Below are positions 26,499 to 34,896 of a stretch of 64,000 nucleotides of DNA, in pieces (positions within the stretch are counted from its first letter, which is position 1; each line of letters opens with the position of its first letter). This DNA is from Streptomyces sp. F001 (GTDB lineage: Bacteria > Actinomycetota > Actinomycetes > Streptomycetales > Streptomycetaceae). The notes under the pieces were generated by a model, which saw nothing but the letters and a program-made list of their open reading frames with translations, had not been told where the DNA came from and did no database searches. The stretch covers positions 49,216-113,215 of the forward strand of contig NZ_QZWF01000019.1 of NCBI RefSeq assembly GCF_004187715.1, read 5' to 3'. The translations under genes and the position numbers were made by a program.

Positions 26499-27122
26499 AT
26501 GAACTCCTCCGCCTCCGAGCCCGGGGCCGAGCCGGCCGACGGTCTGCCGGTGGTCGCCCCGCAGCTCCGTGCCCTGCGCCGACGGGCCGGCCGCACCCTG
26601 GAGGCCGCCGCCCGCCTCGCCGGACTCTCGCCCGCCCATCTCTCCCGGCTGGAGACCGGGCAGCGTCAGCCCTCGCTGCCGATGCTGCTCGCGCTCGCCC
26701 GTATCTACGGTACGACCGTCTCGGAGCTGCTCGGCGAGACGGTCGCCGACCAGGATGCCGTCGTGCGCGCGGCCGACATGGAGCCGACCGGAGCGGGCGG
26801 CTGGACGTACTGGCAGGCCGGCGCGCCCGGCCGCGGGATGCAGGCGCTGCGCGTCCAGGTGCCGTACGGCTCCCAGGGCGACATCGTGCGCGTGCACCCC
26901 GGTGAGGAGTGGCTGTACGTCCTCCAGGGCCGCCTGCGGCTGCGCCTCGGGGACACCGTGCACCTGCTCGCACCGGGGGACAGCGCCCACTTCGACTCGC
27001 TGACCCCGCACCGCATCGCCGCCCAGGATCCCGACGGCGTCGAGCTCCTGTTCGTCCACACCCTGCTACAGAGCCCCACGGCCGCGCTGTGCCTCGGCCC
27101 CATCACGGGAGAAACGCCATGA
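26499..27122 (+). CDS. XRE-family regulator with C-terminal cupin (SutR/PuuR-type)
   Basis: A 207-residue protein. The helix-turn-helix is RRRAGRTLEAAARLAGLSPAHLSRLETGQRQPSLPMLLALA (about residues 24-64), and the C-terminal cupin is VHPGEEWLYVLQGRLRLRLGD...APGDSAHFDSLTPHR (about 140-190). Such proteins sense a small ligand in the cupin. ATG 26499 has GGAGG only 2-3 nt upstream, tight but typical for coupled or low-expressed regulators; an in-frame ATG at 26463 would lie within the operator and is rejected. It is coupled (ATGA) to the small membrane peptide. Confidence 0.88.
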   Translation: MNSSASEPGAEPADGLPVVAPQLRALRRRAGRTLEAAARLAGLSPAHLSRLETGQRQPSLPMLLALARIYGTTVSELLGETVADQDAVVRAADMEPTGAGGWTYWQAGAPGRGMQALRVQVPYGSQGDIVRVHPGEEWLYVLQGRLRLRLGDTVHLLAPGDSAHFDSLTPHRIAAQDPDGVELLFVHTLLQSPTAALCLGPITGETP

Positions 27123-27238
27123 GTAACCTCGAGCAGAAGTTCCCGCGGGCCATCTGGGTCCGGCTGTTGATCTACATCGCGGCGGGACATGTCTTCGCCG
27201 GCTTCCTCTACCTGCTCTTCGAGGTGGGGGCGAAGTAG
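27119..27238 (+). CDS. Small membrane peptide, 39 aa (DUF6126-like)
   Basis: ATG 27119 overlaps the regulator stop (ATGA). The peptide MSNLEQKFPRAIWVRLLIYI continues as one hydrophobic helix (about residues 13-34) ending EVGAK. I recall this family as DUF6126, always next to an XRE-cupin gene. A membrane-anchored partner of the regulator is one reading; direct evidence is lacking. It stops 19 bp before the convergent phosphatase gene. Confidence 0.75.
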   Translation: MSNLEQKFPRAIWVRLLIYIAAGHVFAGFLYLLFEVGAK

Positions 27239-27257
27239 GGCCGCAGTCGGGTCCGGC

Positions 27258-28055
27258 TCAGTCGAGCAGTCGCGCGCGCAGCCGGTCCCGGGTCTCCGGG
27301 GCGATCCCCAGTCCCTGTTCCAGGTAGGTGTCGACGCCGCCCCACGTCCCGTCGATGGTCTCGATGGCCGCCGTCAGATACTCGGCGCGCGCGTCGAAGA
27401 GAGGGCTGAGAAGCTCCATGACCTCGGGGGAGTAGGCCGAGGCGGAGGTGCTGCTGCGGTGCACCTTGTAGCGGCGGTGCTTGGCGTTCGACTCCAGGTA
27501 GTCGGCGAGGATGGCCTCGCGCTCCACGCCGAGGGCGAGCAGCGTGACGGCGATGGACAGGCCGGCGCGGTCCTTGCCCGCCGCGCAGTGCATCAGGGCC
27601 GGGACGCTGTCCTCGGCGAGCGCGTGCAGCACCTGGGAGTGCTCGGTCGTGCGCTCCTTGATGATCGTGCGGTACGAGGTGATCATCCGGTTCGCCGCCT
27701 TGCCGTCCGCGAGGATCGTGCGCAGCTGGTCCAGGTCGCCGTCCCGGACCATCTTCCAGAACTCGGCGCCGTCCGCGGGGTCCGTCAGTGGCAGGTTCAC
27801 ATTGCGCACACCCGGCAGCTCGACGTCGGGGCCCTCGAGCTTCTGGTCCGCCGCGTTGCGGAAGTCGAAGATCGTGTGCAGTCCGAGGGAGCCGAGGAAC
27901 TCGGCGTCCTCGTCGGTGGCGTGCGCGAGGTGACCGCTGCGGAACAACACCCCGTACCGCACCCGTCGGCCGTCCACCGTCGGCAGGCCGCCGACGTCAC
28001 GGAAGTTGCGCACTCCGGCCAGTTCGGGCTCGGTCGACGGCACCTGCTGCGTCAC
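27258..28055 (-). CDS. Tyrosine/dual-specificity protein phosphatase (PTP-like)
   Basis: A 265-residue phosphatase. The N-terminal block GVRNFRDVGGLPTVDGRRVRYGVLFRSG is at about residues 14-41, and the catalytic P-loop HCAAGKDRAG (CX5R) is near 158. This is the bacterial MptpB/IphP-like type, which acts on phosphotyrosine, phosphoinositide or other phosphoesters. GTG 28055 is chosen because GGGAGGGAG lies 6-12 nt upstream and the upstream frame lacks homology. It is divergent from the alpha-galactosidase, with two DnaA boxes between them. Confidence 0.87.
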   Translation of the reverse strand: MTQQVPSTEPELAGVRNFRDVGGLPTVDGRRVRYGVLFRSGHLAHATDEDAEFLGSLGLHTIFDFRNAADQKLEGPDVELPGVRNVNLPLTDPADGAEFWKMVRDGDLDQLRTILADGKAANRMITSYRTIIKERTTEHSQVLHALAEDSVPALMHCAAGKDRAGLSIAVTLLALGVEREAILADYLESNAKHRRYKVHRSSTSASAYSPEVMELLSPLFDARAEYLTAAIETIDGTWGGVDTYLEQGLGIAPETRDRLRARLLD

Positions 28056-28138
28056 GGGGGCTCCCTCCCATCGGCCCCGTCGGCGCGGCTCGTCGACGGG
28101 CACGCAGTCGACGATACGACATGGATTCCTGGGGCAAT

Positions 28139-28185
28139 GAGTTGTCCACAGGAGGTCACCGCCCATTGGACGAGTTGTCCACAGG
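28139..28185 (+). promoter_or_regulatory. Two perfect DnaA boxes in a 33-bp direct repeat
   Basis: TTGTCCACA occurs at 28142-28150 and 28175-28183, each inside the identical 14-mer GAGTTGTCCACAGG. TTGTCCACA is the preferred Streptomyces DnaA box. The 33-bp spacing (about three turns) puts both on one helix face. They lie between the divergent phosphatase and alpha-galactosidase genes, 75-120 bp upstream of the latter. They could control transcription or titrate DnaA; oriC is not here (no dnaA or dnaN nearby). Confidence 0.65.
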
Positions 28186-28258
28186 CGTTGCCCCGGACGC
28201 CCGTGGCCCTTGATGATGTTGGTGCTTGAGTGGAGCTGTCGGAATCTGTGGGGGCCTG

Positions 28259-30328
28259 ATGTTGGAGATCGCCGAGAACGGGCGTACGTGGCTGCTGTCG
28301 GGGCCCACGAGCAGCTATGCCGTCCACCTCGCCGACGACGACGAGCTGCTGCATCTGCACTGGGGCCCGCGGATCGCGCTCGCCGACGCCGAGGCCCTCG
28401 CCGTGCGCCCACTGCCGGACTACTGGCCCTTCGAGTCGCCGCTCGACGGGCGCGAGGAGTATCCCGTCGAGGGCGGCCCTCGCTTCGTGCGGCCCGCCCT
28501 GTCCGTGCGCACCGACGAGCGGCGCGGCACCGAGTGGCGTTTCGAGGCCCACGAGACCGCGGACCAGGAGCTGCGGCTGCGCTTCCGCGACGCCGGGCTG
28601 GCGATCACCCTGCACTACCGGATGCGTGACGACGTCGTGGAGCGCTGGGTGACCCTGCACAACGACGGGCCCGAGGCCGAGCTGCTGCGTGCCGACTCCG
28701 CGACCTGGACCCTGCCGGACCGCGACGCATGGCGGCTGTCCCAGCTGCACGGCCGCTGGGCCGCGGAGTCCCGGCTCGTGCGCTCTCCCCTCACCTACGG
28801 TGAGAAGGTCATCGGCAGCCGCCGCGGACACACCGGCCACCAGCATCTGCCGTGGGTGGCGCTGGACACCGACGCGACCGAGGAGCGCGGCGAGGTCTAC
28901 GGCTGCGCCCTCGCCTGGTCGGGCTCGTGGCGGATCGCCGTCGCACAACTGCCGGACGCGCGCGTGCAGATCACCGGCGGAGCCGGCTACGACGACTCCG
29001 GCCTGCTGCGGCTGGCGGCGGGGGAGTCCTTCACCACCCCTGTCTTCGCCGGCCTCTTCAGCGACGGCGGCTTCGGCGGTGCCAGCCGCGCCTGGCACGC
29101 CTACCAGCGGGCGTACGTCATTCCGGACGCCGAGCGGGACCGGCCGGTGCTGTTCAACTCCTGGGAGGCCACCGAGTTCGACATCAGCGAGGAGCAGCAG
29201 CGGGCGCTCGCCCGGCGGGCCGCGGCGATCGGCGTCGAGCTGTTCGTGGTCGACGACGGCTGGTTCGGGGCGCGCACCAGCGACCGCGCCGGGCTCGGCG
29301 ACTGGACACCCAACCCCGACCGCTTCCCGGCCGGGCTCAAGCCGCTCGCCGACGACGTGCACGCCCTCGGGATGCAGTTCGGGATCTGGGTCGAGCCCGA
29401 GATGGTCAACCCGGACAGCGAGCTGTACCGCGCCCACCCGGACTGGGTGCAGTTCCAACCGGGGCGAAAGCGGGCGGAACTTCGTAATCAGCTCGTACTG
29501 AACCTCGCGCGGGAGGATGTGCAGGACTACCTCTGGGAGCAGCTGCACGGGCTCCTGTCCAGCGCCCCGATCGACTACGTCAAGTGGGACTTCAACCGTT
29601 GCTTCACCGATGCCGGCTGGCCCGGCGAGCCGTATCCGCAGCGGCTGTGGGTCGACCATGTGCGCGCCGTGTACGCCCTGTTGGACCGGCTGCGGGCGGC
29701 CCACCCCGGTGTCGCCTTCGAGTCCTGCTCGGGTGGCGGCGGTCGCATCGACCTCGGTGTGATGAGCCGTACCGACCAGGTGTGGACCTCCGACAACACC
29801 GATCCGCTCGACCGGCTCGCCATCCAGGACGGCTTCAGTCAGATTCACCCCGCGCGCGTGATGGCCGCCTGGGTCACCGACAGCCCCAACACCCAGCTCA
29901 ACGGCCGGGCCAGCTCGTTGCGCTTCCGCTTCGTCAGCGCCATGGCCGGGGTGCTCGGTGTCGGGGGTGACCTCACCCGGTGGACCGACGAGGAGCTTGC
30001 GGAGGCCCGGGGCTGGGTGGCGCTCTACAAGGAGATCCGGCCGCTCGTGCAGCGCGGGGACCTCCACCGGCTGCGGCCGCCGCGGGGCGGGCTGAGCGCC
30101 GTCCAGTACGTACGCGGCGACGAGGCCGTCGTGCTCGCCTGGCTTCAGGCGCAGAGCTACGGGGAGCCCGTCCCGGCGCTGCGGCTGCGTGGGCTCGACC
30201 CCACCGCGTCGTACGAATGCCGCGAAACGGGTGAAGTGCACCGGGGTGCCGTACTGCTGCACCACGGACTGCGCACCAGGCTGCGGGGTGACCTCGATGC
30301 GACGGTTCTCCGACTGCGTCGCATCTGA
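28259..30328 (+). CDS. Alpha-galactosidase, glycoside hydrolase family 36
   Basis: A 689-residue cytoplasmic retaining glycosidase without a signal peptide. The beta-sandwich N-terminal domain spans about 1-290. The (beta/alpha)8 barrel has WVEPEMVNPDSELYR, the catalytic nucleophile in YVKWDFNRCF (Asp near 445) and the acid/base region SCSGGGGRIDLGVMSRTDQVWTSDNTD (near 490-516). ATG 28259 is chosen; a GTG at 28226 would add 11 residues of no homology. It releases galactose from alpha-galactosides. No sugar transporter or repressor lies beside it, so regulation is not visible beyond the DnaA boxes upstream. Confidence 0.93.
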   Translation: MLEIAENGRTWLLSGPTSSYAVHLADDDELLHLHWGPRIALADAEALAVRPLPDYWPFESPLDGREEYPVEGGPRFVRPALSVRTDERRGTEWRFEAHETADQELRLRFRDAGLAITLHYRMRDDVVERWVTLHNDGPEAELLRADSATWTLPDRDAWRLSQLHGRWAAESRLVRSPLTYGEKVIGSRRGHTGHQHLPWVALDTDATEERGEVYGCALAWSGSWRIAVAQLPDARVQITGGAGYDDSGLLRLAAGESFTTPVFAGLFSDGGFGGASRAWHAYQRAYVIPDAERDRPVLFNSWEATEFDISEEQQRALARRAAAIGVELFVVDDGWFGARTSDRAGLGDWTPNPDRFPAGLKPLADDVHALGMQFGIWVEPEMVNPDSELYRAHPDWVQFQPGRKRAELRNQLVLNLAREDVQDYLWEQLHGLLSSAPIDYVKWDFNRCFTDAGWPGEPYPQRLWVDHVRAVYALLDRLRAAHPGVAFESCSGGGGRIDLGVMSRTDQVWTSDNTDPLDRLAIQDGFSQIHPARVMAAWVTDSPNTQLNGRASSLRFRFVSAMAGVLGVGGDLTRWTDEELAEARGWVALYKEIRPLVQRGDLHRLRPPRGGLSAVQYVRGDEAVVLAWLQAQSYGEPVPALRLRGLDPTASYECRETGEVHRGAVLLHHGLRTRLRGDLDATVLRLRRI

Positions 30329-30604
30329 CTCTTCTGTCCGAATTAGCCTCTTCATTCCAAGTCGCTCGGGAATAAAGGAACCTGGAGCGATGTCACGTGA
30401 GCAGCGTCATATCCGTGACCGTGCGTTGCCCGTCATGTCCACGTAATCCAAGCGCTTTTCAAGGGCATTTGCGGAACATGACGGTTTCGGAATCCACGGA
30501 GGGTGACGGTGAATTCGGTGAACTGATCAAGAAGTGGGCGTTCGTGCGGAACCTCTTGCTTGTCCCATTGCGTCTTGGTCGCTTACGTTCCACACCGATC
30601 CGGG

Positions 30605-30784
30605 CGGACGCCTAATCCTGCCGCCGCCCGGTGCCCGCGCAAACCCACCCGTGTACGGCAGGAGCGGGGGACCCACAGGTACAAATGCCTGTTCCGGTCT
30701 CCGGAACGGCTAGGGGTACAGCCGCGCTTCGGCGCGGCCGGGCATCTCCAGTCCGCACCCGACAGCTCACCTCGCAGGCGCCGG
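30605..30784 (+). ncRNA. ydaO/yuaA-type cyclic-di-AMP riboswitch
   Basis: The leader of the LysM/M23 gene carries the conserved blocks of this class in order: CCTAATCCTGCCG (30611-30623), GGCAGGAGCGGGGGACCCA (30658-30676), GGCTAGGGGTA (30708-30718), a GCCGCGC-TTCG-GCGCGGC hairpin (30721-30738), GGGCATCT (30740-30747), and CCGACAGCTCACCTCGCAGGCG ending about 30780. The start codon lies 18 nt after it. In actinobacteria this class controls cell-wall hydrolase genes and turns them off when c-di-AMP is high. A possible promoter, TTGTCC (30560) and TACGTT (30584), lies just upstream. Confidence 0.9.
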
Positions 30785-30797
30785 AGAGGAATTCGCC

Positions 30798-31802
30798 ATG
30801 CCCGCGAAGGGTAAGCACCGCCGTCCGAAGACCCAGCGTTTCACCCGTTCCATCGCCATTGCCGGAACCGGTGGCGCCGCACTCGCCCTCCCGCTGATGG
30901 GGGCCGCCGGCGCCCATGCCACCACTGTGCAGTCCGCTCCGGAAAACGCCGTTCAGTCGGTCGCCGCAGAGAAGGCCGCCGCCCAGAAGAAGGCCGCCGA
31001 AAAGAAGTCCGCCGCCAAGAACGCCGGTGTGAAGACCTATTCGGTGAAGATCGGCGACTATCTTGCGAAGGTCGCCGAGGAGCAGAGCGTCAGCGGTGGC
31101 TGGCAGAAGCTCTACCAGGACAACCGTGAGGTCGTCGGCGACAACCCGTCGCTGATCCACCCCGGCCTGAAGCTCACGATCGGCAAGAAGGCCGCGGCGA
31201 GCGCGGACGAGCCGTCGTCCGCTTCGTCCTCTTCGTCTCCTTCCTCGTCGTCGGAGTCGCCGGAGGCGTCCAAGGCCTCGAAGTCGTCGAACTCGACGGA
31301 GTCCTCGGCGAAGTCGTCCGATCAGTCGTCGTCCGCCGAGTCCTCCGCGTCGAACGCGTCGACGGCCACCCAGAGCTCCGCCGGCACCTCCAGCGGCTAC
31401 TCCTCCCCCGTTGACGGCGTCGCCGTCGGCACCGCCTACAAGGTGGCAGGCAGCATGTGGTCCAGCGGCTACCACACCGGCGTCGACTTCGCCACGCCGA
31501 CGGGCACCCCGCTCAAGGCCGTCGGCGCAGGCACGGTCGTCTCCGCGGGCTGGGCCGGTGCGTACGGCAACCAGGTCGTCCTCAAGCTGGCCGACGGCTA
31601 CTACGCCCAGTACGCCCACCTGTCCTCGCTGTCCGTCTCCGCCGGCCAGACCGTGACCGCGGGCCAGCAGGTCGGCTTCTCGGGCTCGACCGGCAACTCG
31701 ACCGGTCCGCACCTGCACTTCGAGATCCGCACCACGCCGAACTACGGCTCGGACGTGGACCCGGTCGCGTACCTCCGCTCGCACGGCGTCTCCGTCGGCT
31801 GA
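30798..31802 (+). CDS. Secreted LysM-M23 peptidoglycan DD-metalloendopeptidase
   Basis: A 334-residue exported protein. The signal peptide (basic MPAKGKHRRPK, hydrophobic core to about residue 38, AHA cleavage region) is followed by an Ala/Lys coiled stretch, a LysM domain (YSVKIGDYLAKVAEEQSV...NPSLIHPGLKLTI, about 77-130), a Ser-rich linker (about 135-200) and an M23 domain. The zinc ligands are HTGVDFATPTG (about 224) and HLHFEI (about 311). It cleaves peptidoglycan cross-links during growth or spore outgrowth. The c-di-AMP riboswitch upstream controls it. A 16-bp terminator follows. Confidence 0.94.
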   Translation: MPAKGKHRRPKTQRFTRSIAIAGTGGAALALPLMGAAGAHATTVQSAPENAVQSVAAEKAAAQKKAAEKKSAAKNAGVKTYSVKIGDYLAKVAEEQSVSGGWQKLYQDNREVVGDNPSLIHPGLKLTIGKKAAASADEPSSASSSSSPSSSSESPEASKASKSSNSTESSAKSSDQSSSAESSASNASTATQSSAGTSSGYSSPVDGVAVGTAYKVAGSMWSSGYHTGVDFATPTGTPLKAVGAGTVVSAGWAGAYGNQVVLKLADGYYAQYAHLSSLSVSAGQTVTAGQQVGFSGSTGNSTGPHLHFEIRTTPNYGSDVDPVAYLRSHGVSVG

Positions 31803-31820
31803 CGCACGCGCTCTCACGCC

Positions 31821-31860
31821 ACCGAAGGCCGGACCCCGATCCCCGGGTCCGGCCTTCGGT
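31821..31860 (+). terminator. Strong intrinsic hairpin after the M23 endopeptidase
   Basis: A perfect 16-bp inverted repeat (31821-31836 with 31845-31860; arm ACCGAAGGCCGGACCC) with an 8-nt loop lies 19 bp after the stop. There is no U-run, as is usual for Streptomyces terminators. Confidence 0.85.
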
Positions 31861-31981
31861 GTGCGCGGACGGAGCGGTTATTCCACAGTTGACCAACCTT
31901 TTGGCAGTGGCTTATCTCACCGCCCGTCAACCCCTTCCTACGGTCGCGTAGGTCACATTCGAAGCGGAATCATGTCCCGAC

Positions 31982-32800
31982 GTGGCAGACGATTCGAAGA
32001 ATGACAGCAGATCAGTGATCGGGTCGTACGTGGCGGTGGGGGACAGCTTCACCGAGGGCGTAGGCGACCCCGGCCCCGACGGGGCGTTCGTCGGCTGGGC
32101 CGACCGCTTCGCCGTACTGCTCGCGGACCGCCGAGCCGAGGGCGACTTCCAGTACACGAACCTCGCCGTGCGCGGAAAACTGCTCGACCAGATCGTGGCG
32201 GACCAGCTTCCGCGGGCCGTCGAACGCGCGCCGGACCTGGTCTCGTTCTGCGCCGGCGGCAACGACATCCTCCGGCCCGGCACCGACCCGGACGACGTCG
32301 CCGAGCGCTTCGAGCGGGCGATCGCCGCGCTGACGGCCGTCGCGGGCACAGTGATGGTGACGACCGGCTTCGACACCCGGGGCGTACCCCTGCTGAAGCA
32401 CCTGCGCGGCAAGATCGCCACCTACAACGGGCATGTGCGGGCCATCGCCGACCGGTACGGCTGTCCGGTGCTCGACCTGTGGTCCCTCAAGTCCGTTCAG
32501 GACCGCAGGGCCTGGGACGACGACCGGCTGCACCTCTCGCCCGAGGGGCACACGCGCGTGGCGCTGCGGGCCGGTCAGGTCCTCGGCCTCGCCGTCCCCG
32601 CCGATCCGGAGCAGCCCTGGCCGCCAGTTCCACCGCGCGGCACGCTCGACGTCCGGCGGGACGACGTCCAATGGGCGCGCGAGTACCTGGTGCCGTGGAT
32701 CGGCCGCCGATTGCGCGGCGAGTCGTCGGGCGACCACGTGACGGCGAAGGGGACGCTGTCGCCGGACGACATCAGGATGCGGATCGCGTCGGTGGCTTGA
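31982..32800 (+). CDS. SGNH/GDSL-family hydrolase
   Basis: A 272-residue esterase/lipase-like hydrolase. Block I is VAVGDSFTEGVGDP (near 17-30, nucleophile Ser), block III FCAGGNDILRPG (near 92) and block V DDRLHLSPEGHTRVA (near 180, Asp-His). It has no signal peptide, so it is cytoplasmic or non-classically located. It starts with GTG at 31982. Physiological substrate unknown. It has its own promoter region downstream of the strong terminator. Confidence 0.9.
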   Translation: MADDSKNDSRSVIGSYVAVGDSFTEGVGDPGPDGAFVGWADRFAVLLADRRAEGDFQYTNLAVRGKLLDQIVADQLPRAVERAPDLVSFCAGGNDILRPGTDPDDVAERFERAIAALTAVAGTVMVTTGFDTRGVPLLKHLRGKIATYNGHVRAIADRYGCPVLDLWSLKSVQDRRAWDDDRLHLSPEGHTRVALRAGQVLGLAVPADPEQPWPPVPPRGTLDVRRDDVQWAREYLVPWIGRRLRGESSGDHVTAKGTLSPDDIRMRIASVA

Positions 32801-32917
32801 GGCACATCCGTGGCGGAAGCCGGGGGAGCGGGTCGTTCCGATCGCCTGCGTCGGACCGGCCCGCCTCCGGCGCGGACGGGCGTACGCCATGAACCGCAAC
32901 CTGTCCTCGCGGACGGC

Positions 32918-33535
32918 TCACGCGTGCCCGGCCGACGACACCTCGGCCAGTCCGAGCTCGCGGGCGAGCGCCTCGTCGACCCACTCCTGGGCCCGGGCGC
33001 GGGACAGCGCGCCCGGGTACGACGTCAGCTGGACGGCCAGGCCGTCGAGCAGGGCCGTCAGCCGCAGCGCCGCGCCCATGGGATCCGGGCAGCGGAACTC
33101 GCCGGCGGCCACGCCCTCGGCGATGACCTCGGCGATCGCCGCCTTCCAGCGCCTGTCGAGGTCCCGGGTGACCTCCTGCAGGGCCGGCTCGCGCAGGGCG
33201 GCAGCCCAGCCCTCTATCCACAGCCGCCAGCCCTTGGCCTGGCCGGTCGGGGCGTACCAGCGCACGGCCGACCGGAGCCGGCGCAGCGCCGTCGTACGCC
33301 GGCCGAGCAGCTTGCTCAGCTGGGCCAGGTCGTCCTCGGCGGCGTATGCGAACGCGGCGGCGACGAGCTTTTCCTTCGTCGAGAAGTGATAGAGCACCAG
33401 CGCGTTGCTCACGCCGAGCGTGGAGGCCACGTCGGCGATCCGGACCGCCGCGACACCCCGCGCCTCGATCTGCTCCACGGCGGCGCGCAACAACTCCTCG
33501 CGCCGTTCCTGCACGCTCAACCGCACTCTCGCCAC
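32918..33535 (-). CDS. TetR-family repressor
   Basis: A 205-residue regulator. The N-terminal HTH VSNALVLYHFSTKEKLVAAAF is at about residues 40-60, preceded by RREELLRAAVEQIEARG. The ligand domain is Trp-rich (WRLWIEGWAAAL). It lies 53 bp downstream of the amino-acid dehydrogenase gene in the same orientation. A 20-bp near-perfect palindrome in the divergent promoter region of that gene (34801-34820) is its most likely operator. The inducer is unknown. Confidence 0.9.
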   Translation of the reverse strand: MARVRLSVQERREELLRAAVEQIEARGVAAVRIADVASTLGVSNALVLYHFSTKEKLVAAAFAYAAEDDLAQLSKLLGRRTTALRRLRSAVRWYAPTGQAKGWRLWIEGWAAALREPALQEVTRDLDRRWKAAIAEVIAEGVAAGEFRCPDPMGAALRLTALLDGLAVQLTSYPGALSRARAQEWVDEALARELGLAEVSSAGHA

Positions 33536-33588
33536 GCGTTCACCCTAGGCCCTGTCGCACATCGGTGCGCACGCGCGCGCGTGCAGCT

Positions 33589-34767
33589 TCACCGGTACCA
33601 GCCGTAGCGTTCCGCGAGCACCGGGAGCCGGGCCGCCGCGACGGCGTGCGCGGCGGTCCGTGGTGTCGTGCCGTCGGTCTGCGCGCGGGACAGGACGAGG
33701 TCGACGAGAGCGCGCATCGAGCGGCGCGTGTACGTGAACGCCTCGTCCGCGTCGGCGCCGATGTCGCCGAAGAGGGTCCACCACCACCAGGCGTTCGTCC
33801 CGGAGTTGACCACCACGTCCGGCAGGACCGTGACTCCGCGCCCGGTCAGCAGCTCCTCCGCCTCCGGCAGTACGGGCATGTTGGCCGCCTCGACGATCCA
33901 GCGGGCGGTGATCCGGTCCTGGTTCGTGGTGTCGATCGCGTAGGAGACCGCCGCCGGCACCAGCACCTCCGCGTCGGCGGACAGCCAGGCGTCACCGGCC
34001 AGTTCACGGTCCCCGGGCCGCAGTACGCCGCGGTCCACCACGCCGTACGCGTCCCGCGCGGCGAGCAGCACCTCGACGTCGAGCCCGTCGGGGTTGGCGA
34101 TGGTGCCCTTGATGTCGGCGACCGCCACGATCGTCAGACCCGCGCGCGCGAGGAACCGTGCGGTGGCCCCACCCATGGTGCCCAGCCCCTGGACGGCGAC
34201 CCGCGTCCCGGCATACGGCACTCCGGCCCGGTCGAGGGCCGTGAGCAGCGACTCGGCGACCCCGCAGCCGCCGACCAGCTCGTCGAGCCCGATGCCGTCC
34301 ACCTCGACCGCGAACGCGTCGGCGAGCCTCTGCCTGGCGGTGGCCTCGTCGTCGAGCAGCGGATACACGGCCTGGACCGACGAGACGAGCCCTGCCTCGG
34401 TGGCGGCCCGGTCCACGAGGTCCTGGGTGAGACCGAGGTCCTCGCCCGTGGTCCAGCAGCTCTCGACGTACGGCCGCATGGCCCGCAGGTACCGCACCAG
34501 GATTCCGTACGCCTCCGGGTCCCGCGGGTCGCAGTCGATACCGCCCTTGGCGCCGCCGAGCGGGACGTAGCGGCCCTCGGGGTTGTAGTGCAGCGCCTCC
34601 TTCATGGTCATGCCGCGCGCGAGCCCGGTGACCTCGTCCGACGTGCAGCCCGCGCGCATCCGCAGCCCACCGCTGGCGACGCCGCGCACCAGCCGGTCGA
34701 CGACCAGGAAGCCCTGGCGGCCGGTGACGTGGTCGGTCCAGGTGAGCGACAGCAGGGGGGCGGTCAT
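33589..34767 (-). CDS. Glu/Leu/Phe/Val dehydrogenase family protein
   Basis: A 392-residue amino-acid dehydrogenase. The catalytic Lys region is GGLRMRAGCTSDEVTGLARGMTMKEALH (about 34-61), the second Lys is in PLGGAKGGIDCDP (about 70-82), and the Rossmann motif VAVQGLGTMGGATARFLA is near 190. The C-terminal domain contains an unusual WWWW run after SGTNA. It deaminates an aliphatic or acidic amino acid with NAD(P). Valine dehydrogenase is a common Streptomyces function, but specificity is not readable. It is divergent from the MBL hydrolase gene across an operator-like palindrome. Confidence 0.87.
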   Translation of the reverse strand: MTAPLLSLTWTDHVTGRQGFLVVDRLVRGVASGGLRMRAGCTSDEVTGLARGMTMKEALHYNPEGRYVPLGGAKGGIDCDPRDPEAYGILVRYLRAMRPYVESCWTTGEDLGLTQDLVDRAATEAGLVSSVQAVYPLLDDEATARQRLADAFAVEVDGIGLDELVGGCGVAESLLTALDRAGVPYAGTRVAVQGLGTMGGATARFLARAGLTIVAVADIKGTIANPDGLDVEVLLAARDAYGVVDRGVLRPGDRELAGDAWLSADAEVLVPAAVSYAIDTTNQDRITARWIVEAANMPVLPEAEELLTGRGVTVLPDVVVNSGTNAWWWWTLFGDIGADADEAFTYTRRSMRALVDLVLSRAQTDGTTPRTAAHAVAAARLPVLAERYGWYR

Positions 34768-34800
34768 ATGGGGACTCCTCGGGGCGGATCGGCCAGTGAT

Positions 34801-34820
34801 TACTGACTCGCGATTCAGTA
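34801..34820. promoter_or_regulatory. 20-bp palindrome, probable TetR operator
   Basis: TACTGACTCGCGATTCAGTA is self-complementary at 9 of 10 positions. It lies 34 bp upstream of the dehydrogenase start (minus strand) and 77 bp upstream of the MBL hydrolase start (plus strand). Size and symmetry fit a TetR dimer site, and a tetR gene lies downstream of the dehydrogenase. Confidence 0.7.
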
Positions 34821-34896
34821 TGGGGCCTGGTCGGCGCAGGAGTGTCGGAGGGGCGGACCATAATGGGAGGCCTTACCGACTCCACCTGGAGGTACC

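Noticed and set aside
28056..28258. The DnaA boxes as part of an origin of replication
   Set aside because: Only two boxes are present, with no AT-rich unwinding region and no dnaA, dnaN or gyr genes nearby.
31200..31380. Ser-codon-rich repeats in the M23 gene as a CRISPR-like or tandem repeat array
   Set aside because: They are irregular TCG/TCC/TCT codons of a Ser-rich linker in a coding gene, without fixed repeat length.
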